A stretch of DNA of 47,093 nucleotides from Hyphomicrobiales bacterium (GCA_019247605.1 JAFBAS010000137.1:1-47093), one strand, 5' to 3'; positions 1-8,726 are shown, counted from the first letter of the stretch. Numbers and translations: made by a program. Notes: generated by a model from the sequence alone, not told the origin.

Positions 1-546
1 GTAGGTGCCGTTCTCGAACGTCGTCGTCTCGCCTTCGGCGCGCTCGACGCGTGGACCGGAGAAGCGCGTCTTGTCCTTGGTCTCGAGAAGAAGCGAGTTG
101 ATGAAGCCGTTCTTGAAATCGTCAGTGAGCTCGAAGGTCGTGCCGTAATAGACGTTGCCCTGCTCATCGGTGAGCTTGGCGTTGCCTTCGGCGAGCACTT
201 GCTTCTTGTCGCGGTAATAGGTGACCTTGTCGGCTTCCAGCACCTTACCCTGATAGTACACCTTGGCATTGCCGACCGCGGAGACGCTGTTGTGGTCCTT
301 GTCGTAGACCATTTCATTGGCCTCGACGAGCATGTCCGAGCGGCCATTCGCCTGCTTGACCGCGGCCTTCTGCGCATCATGCTCGGACTGTGGCGAGGTC
401 TGCGCCTCGGCGAAGGTCGACAGCACGCAGCCGAGCGCGACCGCTACGAGGTAGCCCGCGAGCCGTGTCAACGGCAGGCGGCCCCGGCGGACATCTGCAT
501 CCATTACCCTCGGTCCGATTCGGCTTGCGCCGATGCGGATCGACAT
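1..546 (-). CDS. lptD: LPS-assembly outer-membrane protein LptD, N-terminal part (cut by window edge)
   Basis: This is the N-terminal 182 codons of LptD, the outer-membrane barrel that inserts lipopolysaccharide into the outer leaflet; the rest lies left of the window. The reading frame stays open from the ATG at 546 to position 1. The N-terminus has a basic stretch, then a hydrophobic segment (about residues 27-46, LAGYLVAVALGCVLSTF) ending in AEAQ, a typical signal peptide. An OstA/LptA-type periplasmic domain follows, with repeats such as VEANEMVYDKDHNSVSAVGN and KVYYQGKVLEADKVTYYRDK. The start overlaps the lptG stop by one base (TGATG), which implies translational coupling. An internal Met at residue 15 is an alternative start. 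The family call is by recognition of the OstA repeat and the lptF-lptG context. Confidence 0.9.
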   Translation of the reverse strand, partial: MSIRIGASRIGPRVMDADVRRGRLPLTRLAGYLVAVALGCVLSTFAEAQTSPQSEHDAQKAAVKQANGRSDMLVEANEMVYDKDHNSVSAVGNAKVYYQGKVLEADKVTYYRDKKQVLAEGNAKLTDEQGNVYYGTTFELTDDFKNGFINSLLLETKDKTRFSGPRVERAEGETTTFENGTY

Positions 547-1637
547 CACCCGTCCTCCTGGTGCAGCAAGCTGAGAACGCCCAAAAGCGTCCCCACCGTT
601 GCTGGCAGCCACGCGGCTACGCCGGGCCCCACAATTCCCGCGGCACCTAAATTTTCGACCAGTTCACTCGCGACGTAAAGCACGAAGCCGGCCGTCACGC
701 CAGCGAGGACCATGGGAGCCACGCCACCAAATCGGAAAAACCTTAAGGAAACTGAAGCGGCGACGAGGACCATGGCCAGGAACATGACGGGCTGCGCGAT
801 CAGCTTCTGGTATCGCAAGCGGTAGCGAGTCGCATCAAGCCCTGCGAGCTCCGACTGGGCGACAATCGTCTGTAGTTGCCAAAATGGCACATTTTCAGGG
901 GGCAAAAAGGTCTGGCTGAGCTGATCGCGCGTCAGGTTCGTCGCGACGATGTAGCTCGCATGCGATTCGGGCTCGACGCCCGGAATGACGAGACGCGCGT
1001 CCCGCAACAGCCAATAGCCCTCACGAAGGCTCGCCTCCTCGGCGTCCACCCGCTGCTCGAACACGCCTTTCTCATCGAATTCGAACACGGTGACGCCTTT
1101 GAGCGTATCTCCCCCGTCGGCCGCAAAGGTAACTCTAATGACGGCTTGCCCGTCAATCGAACGTTGCCGAAGCCAAAGGATGCTTTTCGCCGCGCTCTTC
1201 GTGCCGCGGCCCACGAGCTTTGCCTCCATCGCATCGGCACGCTGCTTGAGGTGCGCCGAAAGAGGGTCGTAAAGCGTCGTCGCCAAGATACCGCCCATGG
1301 CGGCGACGAAGAGCGCCGGAAAGGCGAATTGCCAAACCGAGACGCCGGCGGCGCGCGTCACGACGAGCTCAAGCTTGCGCGACAACGCCAGAAAGGCGCC
1401 CATCGACCCGAACATGACCGCGAAAGGCATCACCTGCTCGGCGACGACCGGTGTGCGATAGAAGGAGAGCAGCCCCAAAAGGCTCACCGTCGCGCCCGGC
1501 GTATCGCCGGCCCGGCGCAAGAACTCGACGAAGTCGATGAGGTAGATGAGCGTGAACACCGTCACGAAGACGCCGAGGATCCAATGCGTGAAACGCAGCG
1601 AGAAATAACGCCCAAGCGTCCACCCGATGCCGATCAT
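546..1637 (-). CDS. lptG: LPS export ABC transporter permease LptG
   Basis: This 363-residue inner-membrane permease pairs with LptF and the ATPase LptB to extract LPS from the inner membrane and feed it to the LptC-LptA bridge. The N-terminus (MIGIGWTLGRYFSLRFTHWI) and the first membrane helix with LIYLIDFVEFLRR are typical of LptG. Three hydrophobic segments precede a beta-jellyroll-like periplasmic domain (roughly residues 130-265), and three more segments follow to the C-terminus, the standard LptF/G layout. The ATG lies inside the lptF stop (4-base ATGA overlap) and the stop overlaps lptD, so lptF-lptG-lptD are one coupled unit. Length is normal for the family. Confidence 0.95.
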   Translation of the reverse strand: MIGIGWTLGRYFSLRFTHWILGVFVTVFTLIYLIDFVEFLRRAGDTPGATVSLLGLLSFYRTPVVAEQVMPFAVMFGSMGAFLALSRKLELVVTRAAGVSVWQFAFPALFVAAMGGILATTLYDPLSAHLKQRADAMEAKLVGRGTKSAAKSILWLRQRSIDGQAVIRVTFAADGGDTLKGVTVFEFDEKGVFEQRVDAEEASLREGYWLLRDARLVIPGVEPESHASYIVATNLTRDQLSQTFLPPENVPFWQLQTIVAQSELAGLDATRYRLRYQKLIAQPVMFLAMVLVAASVSLRFFRFGGVAPMVLAGVTAGFVLYVASELVENLGAAGIVGPGVAAWLPATVGTLLGVLSLLHQEDG

Positions 1638-2782
1638 GATGCGGCGGCGACTTTGTATGAGCGGTTGACGTTCCTCGCCCCGCGCCCGGCGAGCCTGCCA
1701 AAAGCGGAGGATCGAAATGCGATCAGCGCCGATCCCGCCGTGACCGCGATGGGGACCGCATAAGCTAGCGGCACTGCCCCGGGGCTGCGCACGATCAGGC
1801 TCGATATCCCGAAAATCGCGATGCGGAGCACCACGATCGCAAGGATCGCGGCCCCCATCGCCTTGCCGCGCCCCTGGCGCGTGGTGCGCGCGCTGCCGAG
1901 CGCCGCGAAGGCGATCATCATGCAGGCGAGGGGGAAAAGCGGCGCCGAGAAGCGGTCATGCAGCTCGGCACGGAAACGCCCGGCGGTCAGCTGGGCATAG
2001 GCATCGTTCGAGCTGTCGGCGAGGAGCTCGGTCGTCGAGCGCTCGCGCGGCTTGTAGATCGTCTGCTCGGCATCTTGGGCGAGCTGCGAAAGATCGAGCG
2101 CGTAACGGTCGAAAGTGACCATGGCCGGATCCTTGCCCGCGCCTTGCCCGCGCTGAACATAACCGTTTTCAAGGATGAGGAAGCTCGCCTCGCCTGCCGA
2201 AACTGTATGGCCGCGCTCGGCAAGGTAGACGCTCGGCTTGTCGGGATCGCGCGCGTCCTCCATGAAGACGCCCTCGAGCGCATCGCCCTTCTTCTCGCGG
2301 AAGTGGAAGGTGATGCCCGAATCGAGCACCGTGAAACGGCCCTCTTGGGCCACTTTCGTGATCACGTCGGCGCGCACATGGCTGATCAGGTCGCGCAGCA
2401 CCTTGAAACTTTCGGGGATCACGGAAATCGAGAGCCAAGCGGCAAGCGCTGCCACGAGAAGCGCGAGGAAAGCGAAGGGCAAGGCGAGGCGCAGCGGCGC
2501 GACACCTGAAGCGCTCATCACAATGAGCTCGCTGTCCCCATTGAGCTTGTTCAGCGTGGAAAGCGTGGCTGCGAACAAGGCGATCGGGGCAACGATCGCG
2601 AGCAGCGTCGGGAGCGACAGGAGATTGAAGAAGACGAAGACGAAAAGGCTCTGGCCTTGCCCGGTGATCAGGTCGAGTTCGCGCAGCGCCTGGGTCACCC
2701 AGATCACGGCGGTGAGTGCAAGGCAGATCGCCAGGAAGGCAGCGCATACCGTCTTGAAAATGTAGCGCTCGACGAGAATCAT
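1634..2782 (-). CDS. lptF: LPS export ABC transporter permease LptF
   Basis: LptF is the partner permease of LptG in the LptB2FG complex. The protein (382 residues) starts MILVERYIFKTVCAAFLAIC, the usual LptF N-terminus. It has hydrophobic segments near residues 10-30, 50-75 and 97-120, a periplasmic domain in the middle, and three helices after about residue 275. The weak ribosome site AAAGGA lies about 12 bases before the ATG. It is the first gene of lptF-lptG-lptD and is divergent from pepA with a 194-base gap, an arrangement common in alphaproteobacteria. No clear promoter could be assigned for it in that gap. Confidence 0.95.
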   Translation of the reverse strand: MILVERYIFKTVCAAFLAICLALTAVIWVTQALRELDLITGQGQSLFVFVFFNLLSLPTLLAIVAPIALFAATLSTLNKLNGDSELIVMSASGVAPLRLALPFAFLALLVAALAAWLSISVIPESFKVLRDLISHVRADVITKVAQEGRFTVLDSGITFHFREKKGDALEGVFMEDARDPDKPSVYLAERGHTVSAGEASFLILENGYVQRGQGAGKDPAMVTFDRYALDLSQLAQDAEQTIYKPRERSTTELLADSSNDAYAQLTAGRFRAELHDRFSAPLFPLACMMIAFAALGSARTTRQGRGKAMGAAILAIVVLRIAIFGISSLIVRSPGAVPLAYAVPIAVTAGSALIAFRSSAFGRLAGRGARNVNRSYKVAAAS

Positions 2783-2976
2783 CGGCCGAGTTCATTCCTT
2801 TCGCGTCGCCGCATGGGGTTTAAGCGCAGCTTGCGGCGGGGGCAAGGCTGAGGCTTTGACAGGGACCGGGCGTGGCGCGAACGCCGATTGCGTCGAGATG
2901 GCCACTTCATGGTCGCAATGATTTCCGCTAACTGTGAGGCCTCTCCGCTTCCATCCCCTCCCGCCTCGAGGAAATC

Positions 2977-4476
2977 ATGCCCAAGACCGTGACTGTCAGC
3001 TTTTCGCCGCTCGCCTTCCCAAAAAGCGGCACAGCCGTGATTTTCGCAGGCGCGGATGGGCGTCCCACGGCCGCGGTCGCCGAGCTGATGGACCAAGCTC
3101 CGTCAGGCCATGAGCTTAGCCGCGCCATCGAGCGCGCCGCCGCGACCGAGCGCTTCAAGGGCAAGGCCGCAAGCACCCTTGCCCTGCTTGCGCCGAACGC
3201 CTCCCTCGACAAGCTCGTCGTCGTCGGAACGGCGAGCGAGGGCGAGCCGCTCGACAGCACGCTCCTTGGAGGGCGGGTTGCCGGGCGGATCGGGCACGGA
3301 GCCGCAACCGTGTTGCTCGACATCCCCGGTCTCGAGCTCAGCTCGAGGCAAGTTGCCGATTTCGCTTTAGGAGCAAGGCTTTCCGCTTACAAGTTCGAGC
3401 GATATAAGACAAAGAAAGAGCCGGATGAGGAGAGTGCTGCGGACGTCGCGCTCACCATCGCCAGCCGCGTCGCCCCAAACGGTGCGGAAAACGGCGCAAT
3501 CACGGCGACGGTCGGGGGCGTCAATTTTGCCCGCGACCTCGTGAACGAACCTGCGAATGTGCTTTACCCCGAGGAATTCGCGAGGCGTTGCGAGGCGCTG
3601 CGCGAGCTCGGTGTCGAGGTCGAGATCCTCGACAAGGCGCGGCTTGAGGCGATCGGCATGCGCACGCTTCTGGCGGTCAATCAAGGCTCCATCCGCGAGC
3701 CGCGCGTCGTGATCATGCGCTGGAACGGCGCAGCCGACAAGAATGCCGCCCCGTTGGCCTTCGTGGGTAAGGGCGTGTGCTTCGACACGGGCGGCATCTC
3801 GATCAAGCCGGGCGGGGGCATGGAGGACATGAAGGGCGACATGGGCGGGGCCGCCGCGGTCGCCGGGTTGATGCATGTGCTTGCGGCACGCAAGGCGAAA
3901 GTGAATGCGATCGGAGCGATCGGCCTCGTCGAGAACATGCCCGATGGCGCAGCCCAGCGCCCTGGCGACATCGTGACCTCCCTGTCGGGGCAAACGATCG
4001 AGATCATCAACACTGACGCCGAGGGGCGCCTCGTGCTCGCCGATGTGCTCTGGCACGTGCGAGAGACGTTCAAGCCGCGCTTCATGATCGACCTCGCGAC
4101 ATTGACCGGGGCGATCATCGTGGCGCTCGGCCAGGAGCATGCCGGCCTCTACTGCAACGATGACGAGCTCGCCAACCGTCTCATCGCGGCAGGCGAAGCA
4201 ACCGGCGAGACGATTTGGCGCATGCCGATCGGCAAGGGCTATGACAAGATGATCGAGTCGAAATTCGCGGACATGAAAAATGTGGGCGGCAGACAGGGCG
4301 GGTCTTCGAGCGCCGCGATGTTCATCAAGCGCTTCGTCGGCGACACGCCTTGGGCGCATCTCGACATCGCCGGCACGGCCATGGGCTCGAAGGATTCGGA
4401 CATCAACCATTCCTGGGGTTCCGGCTGGGGCGTGCGCCTCCTCGATCGCCTCGTCTCGCTCAATTACGAAAGCTGA
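2977..4476 (+). CDS. pepA: Leucyl aminopeptidase (M17 family)
   Basis: This is a cytosolic dimetal aminopeptidase of family M17 that removes N-terminal residues from peptides; some homologues also bind DNA. At 499 residues it is full length. The M17 signature NTDAEGRL is at residues 345-352. The metal and catalytic lysine region [17 protein letters not shown] lies near residues 265-281, and the active-site stretch after it ([17 protein letters not shown]) is intact. The N-terminal macro-like domain (residues 1-160) is more variable. The start ATG follows a purine-rich stretch (CGAGGAAATC), a fair ribosome site. It is divergent from lptF. The gap holds a TTGACA at 2856 but no good -10 partner. 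Confidence 0.96.
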   Translation: MPKTVTVSFSPLAFPKSGTAVIFAGADGRPTAAVAELMDQAPSGHELSRAIERAAATERFKGKAASTLALLAPNASLDKLVVVGTASEGEPLDSTLLGGRVAGRIGHGAATVLLDIPGLELSSRQVADFALGARLSAYKFERYKTKKEPDEESAADVALTIASRVAPNGAENGAITATVGGVNFARDLVNEPANVLYPEEFARRCEALRELGVEVEILDKARLEAIGMRTLLAVNQGSIREPRVVIMRWNGAADKNAAPLAFVGKGVCFDTGGISIKPGGGMEDMKGDMGGAAAVAGLMHVLAARKAKVNAIGAIGLVENMPDGAAQRPGDIVTSLSGQTIEIINTDAEGRLVLADVLWHVRETFKPRFMIDLATLTGAIIVALGQEHAGLYCNDDELANRLIAAGEATGETIWRMPIGKGYDKMIESKFADMKNVGGRQGGSSSAAMFIKRFVGDTPWAHLDIAGTAMGSKDSDINHSWGSGWGVRLLDRLVSLNYES

Positions 4477-4518
4477 GCGCGAGGTAAGCCCTTTTTCGAC
4501 CTCCCAACCTTCCTTCGG

Positions 4519-4544
4519 GGAACCTGGAATCACGGTCGCCCGTT
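4519..4544 (+). promoter_or_regulatory. Candidate EcfG (general stress response) promoter
   Basis: GGAAC at 4519-4523 is followed after 17 bases by CGTT at 4541-4544. This matches the alphaproteobacterial EcfG consensus GGAAC-N16/17-CGTT. It lies 85 bases before the start of a small protein of a type often seen in stress regulons, in the same direction. The match is seen in the sequence; its use is inferred. Confidence 0.6.
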
Positions 4545-4575
4545 TGCCGAAGACGAAAGTTCAACGTCTTCGGCA
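4545..4575 (+). other. Perfect stem-loop in the leader of the small stress-type gene
   Basis: TGCCGAAGACG (4545-4555) and CGTCTTCGGCA (4565-4575) are perfect inverted arms of 11 bases around a 9-base loop. No T-run follows on either strand, so it is not a standard terminator. It starts directly after the candidate -10 element, so the 5' end of the transcript would fall in the left arm. Confidence 0.6.
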
Positions 4576-4628
4576 GGCCGCCGAGCTTCATCGGCGCAGC
4601 AGTGACCGAGCTTGGAAGGAGGATCGAC

Positions 4629-4841
4629 ATGGTCGACCCAAGACCCGAAAATCCGGAACCGCAAAAGCCGAGCAAGACGGACAAGATCGCAGCCAAATCC
4701 GCTGAGGGAAAAAAGCGCGAAAGGCTGATCGACGACGCCGTTGAAGACAGCTTCCCGGCCAGCGACCCGCCTTCCTTCATGGGAGGCGCCACGACCGGCG
4801 CACCGAAGAAGAAAAAGCACCCGCTCAAACCGGCCGAATAG
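4629..4841 (+). CDS. Small conserved protein with SFPASDPPS motif (70 residues)
   Basis: This is a short, charged, probably cytosolic and largely disordered protein of unknown biochemical role. I chose the ATG at 4629 because it follows a strong ribosome site (GGAAGGAGG, 4614-4622); a GTG at 4602 in the same frame has none. The first half is rich in Pro, Glu and Lys. The conserved core DDAVEDSFPASDPPS lies at about residues 35-49, and the tail is Lys-rich (KKKKHPLKP). Small proteins with a (E/D)-x-FPASDPP motif are widespread in alphaproteobacteria and often annotated as hypothetical. The candidate EcfG promoter upstream suggests induction in the general stress response. No membrane segment or signal peptide is seen. 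It stands alone between pepA and the convergent dioxygenase gene. Confidence 0.8.
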   Translation: MVDPRPENPEPQKPSKTDKIAAKSAEGKKRERLIDDAVEDSFPASDPPSFMGGATTGAPKKKKHPLKPAE

Positions 4842-4940
4842 TTCATGCGTGGTGATTTTCGCCCGCACTCTCGCTTTCGCGGGATACGCGGCTTTCGTAG
4901 GACTTGAGATTGAAACTAGGTCCCCTGCCCTTATGCGCGC

Positions 4941-4960
4941 ATGCCCGCGGAGGCGGGCAT
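4941..4960. repeat. Short perfect dyad (REP-like or terminator-like) between convergent genes
   Basis: ATGCCCGC (4941-4948) and GCGGGCAT (4953-4960) form a perfect 8-base stem with a GGAG loop. It sits in the 141-base gap between the convergent small gene and dioxygenase gene, where a bidirectional terminator is expected. Only a mixed pyrimidine run (TTCTTCTC) follows on the plus strand. Such GC-rich dyads are often multicopy intergenic elements in alphaproteobacteria; I see one copy here. Confidence 0.45.
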
Positions 4961-4982
4961 AAAGTTCTTCTCGGATCGTTCT

Positions 4983-6083
4983 CTAAACGACTTCCTGGTG
5001 CCCTTCGTTGTCCCCAAAGGCCTCCTCGCGATAGAGGCCGAGCGCTCGCATCACCGGAAGATCGTTGAAGGCGAAAAGGCACGCATCCTCCTTGTCCGAT
5101 GCATTGCCGTGCTCGTGTACGGCCCACGATGGCACGCAGAAGATATCGCGCGCCTGCCATTCGAAGCGCTTGCCGGCGATGATCGAATATCCCTTCCCCT
5201 TGGCGGCCTGGTAGATGAAGCTCCCCGTATGGCGATGCGCCTTCGTGCGCTCACCCGGACGCAAGAGCTGCATCGAGGCGCCGATCGTCTGCATCACCGG
5301 CCCGCCGGTGAGCGGGTTCACGTAATTCATCATCACACCGTCGAAAGGTGAGCCTTCCCCAGCCTTGGCGTAGCGCTGCAGAGCTTCGTAAGTCGGAGCC
5401 CACTCGTATTTCAAAAGGGGCGAGTACGCCTTCGACCAGGTGCCCGTCGCGGGCATGAGACCGGGCGCGCCATAAGTGTGGGTCGAATCGTCGACCGGAT
5501 AGGTCATCTCTTGGCGTCCGTTCGGATGCACCGCGAAGAAATTCGCCTCGAGCGCGTTCACAAGCGGAATGTCGAGACCATCCTGCCAGATGCAAGCGGT
5601 GCCCTGCGCCTCGACGCCATGCTCGTGCCAGGAACCGTTCGGCGTGAGAACGAAATCGTTCTCCTCGAGCGTCATCTTGTGGCCATCCACGACCGTGTAG
5701 GCCCCCTCGCCTTCCATGATGAAGCGAAGCGCCGACGCCGAGTGCTGATGCGAGGATGCGACCTCGCCGGGCTGCATGACTTGAAGCCCGGTGTAGAGCC
5801 AGCCCACGGCAGCGGAGACATCGCGACGATGCGGGTTTGCGAGGTAGATGACGCGTCGTCCCGCCTTCTCCGCCGTGACGAGATCGAGCGAGCGCAGCAC
5901 ATGCTCGCGAAGATCGCGATAGCGCCAGAGCATGGGGGCCGAGGTGGATTGCGGGAACCACGGCTCGATCTTGTTGGCCACCGTCCACAAGGCACCCGCC
6001 TCGAGCTTCTCGAGGTCGGAATAGTAGGACATGAGCTCTTTCGTGTCCTCGACATTGGCCCTTCCGGCCACGGCCTCACGCAT
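4983..6083 (-). CDS. Gentisate 1,2-dioxygenase family bicupin
   Basis: This ring-cleaving dioxygenase family uses Fe(II) and O2 to open gentisate (or salicylate or 1-hydroxy-2-naphthoate in relatives) between the carboxyl- and hydroxyl-bearing carbons. The protein (366 residues) has two cupin halves. The first carries the metal-site motif SSHQHSASALRFIMEGEG (about residues 109-126) with a later SWHEHG. The second carries KAHRHTGSFIYQ and WAVHEHGN. The length fits the family. A ribosome site GGGAGA precedes the ATG. No maleylpyruvate isomerase or fumarylpyruvate hydrolase gene is adjacent, so the substrate cannot be fixed from context. It follows rimI on the same strand after a 152-base gap and probably has its own promoter. 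Confidence 0.85.
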   Translation of the reverse strand: MREAVAGRANVEDTKELMSYYSDLEKLEAGALWTVANKIEPWFPQSTSAPMLWRYRDLREHVLRSLDLVTAEKAGRRVIYLANPHRRDVSAAVGWLYTGLQVMQPGEVASSHQHSASALRFIMEGEGAYTVVDGHKMTLEENDFVLTPNGSWHEHGVEAQGTACIWQDGLDIPLVNALEANFFAVHPNGRQEMTYPVDDSTHTYGAPGLMPATGTWSKAYSPLLKYEWAPTYEALQRYAKAGEGSPFDGVMMNYVNPLTGGPVMQTIGASMQLLRPGERTKAHRHTGSFIYQAAKGKGYSIIAGKRFEWQARDIFCVPSWAVHEHGNASDKEDACLFAFNDLPVMRALGLYREEAFGDNEGHQEVV

Positions 6084-6235
6084 CGCGGTCTCCCTTCTTC
6101 GATCGGGGCGAAGCTAGCACCGATCGGCATCGATGGGACAGGGCTTAGCGAAAGCCGCCGTCTTCTGGCCAACGGGACACTTCCTCGATGATGAAGCTTA
6201 CTTTCATGTGGCATTCTGACGATGAAGCCACGGGA

Positions 6236-6712
6236 TCAATCCAGCATCCGGCCCAAAATCAAGGCGGCGCCACGCTCACCCGAAGTGCGCGGATAATAGG
6301 ACCCTCTTCGGCCGACACGCTTGAGGCCGAAGTTTTCATAAAAAGCCAAGGCGACCGCATTTGCCTCATCGACTTCGAGGAAGAGCTCGCGGATCGACCG
6401 CTCGCGTAAACGGTCGAGATGATGCGAAAGGAGTGCCCGAGCCACTCCCCGCCTGCGCGAGGCAACATCCACGACGATCGACAAGATTTCAGCCTCCCCG
6501 GCGGCAATTCGCGAGAGAATGAAGCCTTGCAAAGCGCCGCGCTCTGAAAATGCGGCCCCCTCCCCGATAGTCGAGGCGTTTGCAATCAGCTGCTCGAATT
6601 CGTCCTCCCCCCAACCTCGATGGAAAGACTTTGCGTGAAGCCGCGCCAAGCGCGGCGCGTCCTCCATTTTGAGATCACGCAGCACGATCGCCTTTTGTCG
6701 CCAAACCCGCAT
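6236..6712 (-). CDS. rimI: Ribosomal-protein-alanine N-acetyltransferase RimI-like (GNAT)
   Basis: This GNAT-fold acetyltransferase (158 residues) is of the type that acetylates the N-terminal alanine of ribosomal protein S18. The acetyl-CoA motif RRRGVARALL is present (about residues 85-94), followed by ELFLEVDEANAVALAFYENF, the RimI-type C-terminal half. I use the ATG at 6712, five bases after the tsaB stop; a longer frame from 6832 would run into tsaB and lacks family similarity. The pairing tsaB-rimI is standard in many bacteria, and the small spacing supports one transcript. The ribosome site is weak, so translation may be coupled to tsaB. Confidence 0.88.
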   Translation of the reverse strand: MRVWRQKAIVLRDLKMEDAPRLARLHAKSFHRGWGEDEFEQLIANASTIGEGAAFSERGALQGFILSRIAAGEAEILSIVVDVASRRRGVARALLSHHLDRLRERSIRELFLEVDEANAVALAFYENFGLKRVGRRGSYYPRTSGERGAALILGRMLD

Positions 6713-6717
6713 GCGCT

Positions 6718-7401
6718 CTAGCTTGCGGCCGCGCCCTGATCTGCCAGCGGGCGTGCATCGGCGGATTTGACGTAAACGGGATCCGGCAAAGCGGTTTTCG
6801 GATCCGCGGCCGCGGTCAGTTTTGCGACGCAAACGATGTCGGGCGCGGCATCAACGAGGCTCGACCTTACCGTTCCACCCGCTTGCGAGAGAGCGTGATT
6901 GAGAGCCGCGGACGCGCTGCCCACAAGATGGACGGGTCGATCCCCGATGATTTTGGCAGCCTCGGCGAGCGACAGAGCGGCGGGCCCCTCGATCGAACGC
7001 CCTTCGGGGGCGAAGAGCTGGAAAAAAAGATTGCCATGCCTTGCATCGATCGCCGACGCGATCGGCACGTCGTCGCTGACGCCGACGAGCGGGGCTGCCA
7101 AGGCCGCAAGCGTGGTGACCCCGACCACGGAGCGCCCCGTTGCGAGCGCAGCTGCTCGCGCCGCGGCGACGCCCACGCGCAGTCCGGTGTAGCTGCCGGG
7201 ACCGACGACGACCCCGATGCGGTCGACCGCGCTCCAGCCGCCAACCAGCTTGGCAACGACGCGCTCGAGCATCGGAAGGAGGGCTTCGGCGTGCCCTTTT
7301 CCCAGGACGACGCTTTCGCTGGCGATAACCTTGTCGAGTCGCGCGTCGAAGAGACACACGGAGCACGCCGCGAGCGCGGTATCGAGCGCCAGGACGATCA
7401 A
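6718..7401 (-). CDS. tsaB: tRNA threonylcarbamoyladenosine biosynthesis protein TsaB
   Basis: TsaB is the inactive ASKHA-fold partner of TsaD in making the universal t6A modification at position 37 of ANN-decoding tRNAs. The N-terminal phosphate-loop-like strand IVLALDTALAACSVCLFD and the GVVVGPGSYTGLRVGVAAAR segment are characteristic. I prefer the TTG at 7401, giving 227 residues, because it follows GGAGAG by six bases and puts IVLALDT at the very N-terminus as in homologues. The ATG at 7473 would overlap the end of the upstream nitroreductase gene. Next downstream is rimI. The gene should be essential or nearly so. Confidence 0.9.
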   Translation of the reverse strand: MIVLALDTALAACSVCLFDARLDKVIASESVVLGKGHAEALLPMLERVVAKLVGGWSAVDRIGVVVGPGSYTGLRVGVAAARAAALATGRSVVGVTTLAALAAPLVGVSDDVPIASAIDARHGNLFFQLFAPEGRSIEGPAALSLAEAAKIIGDRPVHLVGSASAALNHALSQAGGTVRSSLVDAAPDIVCVAKLTAAADPKTALPDPVYVKSADARPLADQGAAAS

Positions 7402-7447
7402 ATACGGCTCTCCGCTGCGATCTTCGCGGAGGGAGGACCTCCGCGCT

Positions 7448-8065
7448 TCAAAGAATAGTGCAGAATTCCTCAAAGGTGAAACGCGGCGAACGCGGCATCA
7501 CGCCTTCGGGGTCTCCATAGCCGAGATTGCAGATGAAGTTCGCTTTCAGCTTGCCGTCCGGAAAGAATTCCCGATTGACGCCAGCCTCATCGAAGCCGGA
7601 CATGGGGCCGGTATCCAAACCAAGCGCTCTCGCCGCGATGATGAAATACGCCCCTTGCAGGCTCGAATTGCGGAAAGCCGTCTGCGCGATATGTTCAGGC
7701 TTTCCGGCAAACCAGCTTCTGGCATCCGTGTGCGGAAAGAGCTTCGGGAGCTTTTCGTGGAACTCGGTGTCGTAGGCCACGATGGCAGTCACGGGAGCAG
7801 CCGCCGTCTTGGCGCGATTGCCCTCGGACATGAAGGGACTCAATCTCTCCTTGGCGGCTCGCGATTCCAGAAACAGGAAACGTGCGGGAGAGGAATTGGC
7901 GCTCGTCGGTCCCATTTTCAGCACGTCCGCGAGCTGGCGCAGCACGGCCTGCGGAACGGGCTTTGGCTGCCACTTGTTGTGAGTTCGAGCATTCAGAAAA
8001 ATCTGATCGAGCGCCTCCTGGGCGATGGGCTTGTGCGGCGAAGGCTTGAAATTTGGATCGGCCAT
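7448..8065 (-). CDS. RutE/HadB-type NADPH nitroreductase (malonic semialdehyde reductase family)
   Basis: This is a flavin nitroreductase-fold oxidoreductase of the RutE branch (205 residues). The family includes the malonic semialdehyde reductase of pyrimidine breakdown, but many members have other or unknown aldehyde or nitro substrates. Features seen are [18 protein letters not shown] (about residues 51-68, FMN/substrate side), [28 protein letters not shown] and GYGDPEG near the C-terminus, all typical of RutE. No other rut genes are nearby, so the pyrimidine role is not supported by context. It lies downstream of nfu on the same strand (100-base gap) and upstream of tsaB. Confidence 0.85.
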   Translation of the reverse strand: MADPNFKPSPHKPIAQEALDQIFLNARTHNKWQPKPVPQAVLRQLADVLKMGPTSANSSPARFLFLESRAAKERLSPFMSEGNRAKTAAAPVTAIVAYDTEFHEKLPKLFPHTDARSWFAGKPEHIAQTAFRNSSLQGAYFIIAARALGLDTGPMSGFDEAGVNREFFPDGKLKANFICNLGYGDPEGVMPRSPRFTFEEFCTIL

Positions 8066-8165
8066 TGGCGAGGAACTCCTCTCGACGCGGGCGGATGCAA
8101 TAGTCCAGCCGGCAGGGAGCGCCGGCCGTTCTCCTGCACGGGAATGTTCGATGAACGGCGCAGGC

Positions 8166-8726
8166 TCAGGCTGCCTCGACCTCCCGCACGTCGGGCAGGA
8201 AATGGCGCAAGAGGTTTTCTATGCCGTGCTTGAGCGTGGCCGTCGAGGAGGGGCAGCCCGAGCAGGAGCCCTTCATATTGAGATAGACCACCCCATCCCG
8301 AAATCCCTTGAAGGTGATGTCACCACCATCTCCCGCCACGGCAGGTCGGACCCGGGTCTCGATCAGCTCCTTGATCGTGGCGACGGTGTCGGCGTCCTTG
8401 GAATCGAAAAATTCGGAGGCAGCCTGGCTCTCGGCGGGAGCGGACTCGTCGAGGACGGGCGCGCCCGTGAGGAAATGCTCCATCACCGCTCCGAGAACAG
8501 CCGGCTTGAGGTGAGGCCATTCGCGATCGTCCTTGGTGACGCTGATAAAATCGCTCCCAAGGAACACGCCCTTCACGCCATCGATGGCGAAAAGCCGCTG
8601 GGCAAGTGGCGAATGGACCGCTTCCTCTTTCGTCCTGAAGTCAGCGACCCGATCCCCGAGCACCTCGCGACCGGGTAGAAATTTCAGCGTCGCGGGATTG
8701 GGCGTCGCTTCCGTCTGAATGAACAT
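8166..8726 (-). CDS. NifU-like iron-sulfur scaffold/carrier (Nfu type)
   Basis: This is an Nfu-type protein that carries a [4Fe-4S] cluster to apo-targets. It is 186 residues from the ATG at 8726 ([20 protein letters not shown]). The Nfu N-terminal domain covers about residues 1-88 and the NifU C-terminal domain about 113-180. The cluster-binding CxxC is Cys155-Ser-Gly-Cys158. The GDGGDITF stretch upstream of it is typical. An upstream in-frame start at 8768 adds a segment unlike the family. It is probably co-transcribed with the nitroreductase gene. In many alphaproteobacteria an nfu gene sits near tsaB/rimI and fur, so the position is ordinary. Confidence 0.92.
   Translation of the reverse strand: MFIQTEATPNPATLKFLPGREVLGDRVADFRTKEEAVHSPLAQRLFAIDGVKGVFLGSDFISVTKDDREWPHLKPAVLGAVMEHFLTGAPVLDESAPAESQAASEFFDSKDADTVATIKELIETRVRPAVAGDGGDITFKGFRDGVVYLNMKGSCSGCPSSTATLKHGIENLLRHFLPDVREVEAA

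Noticed and set aside
2856-2861. TTGACA as a -35 box for pepA
   Set aside because: At 16-18 bases spacing no acceptable -10 follows (GAACGC), so I did not annotate a promoter.
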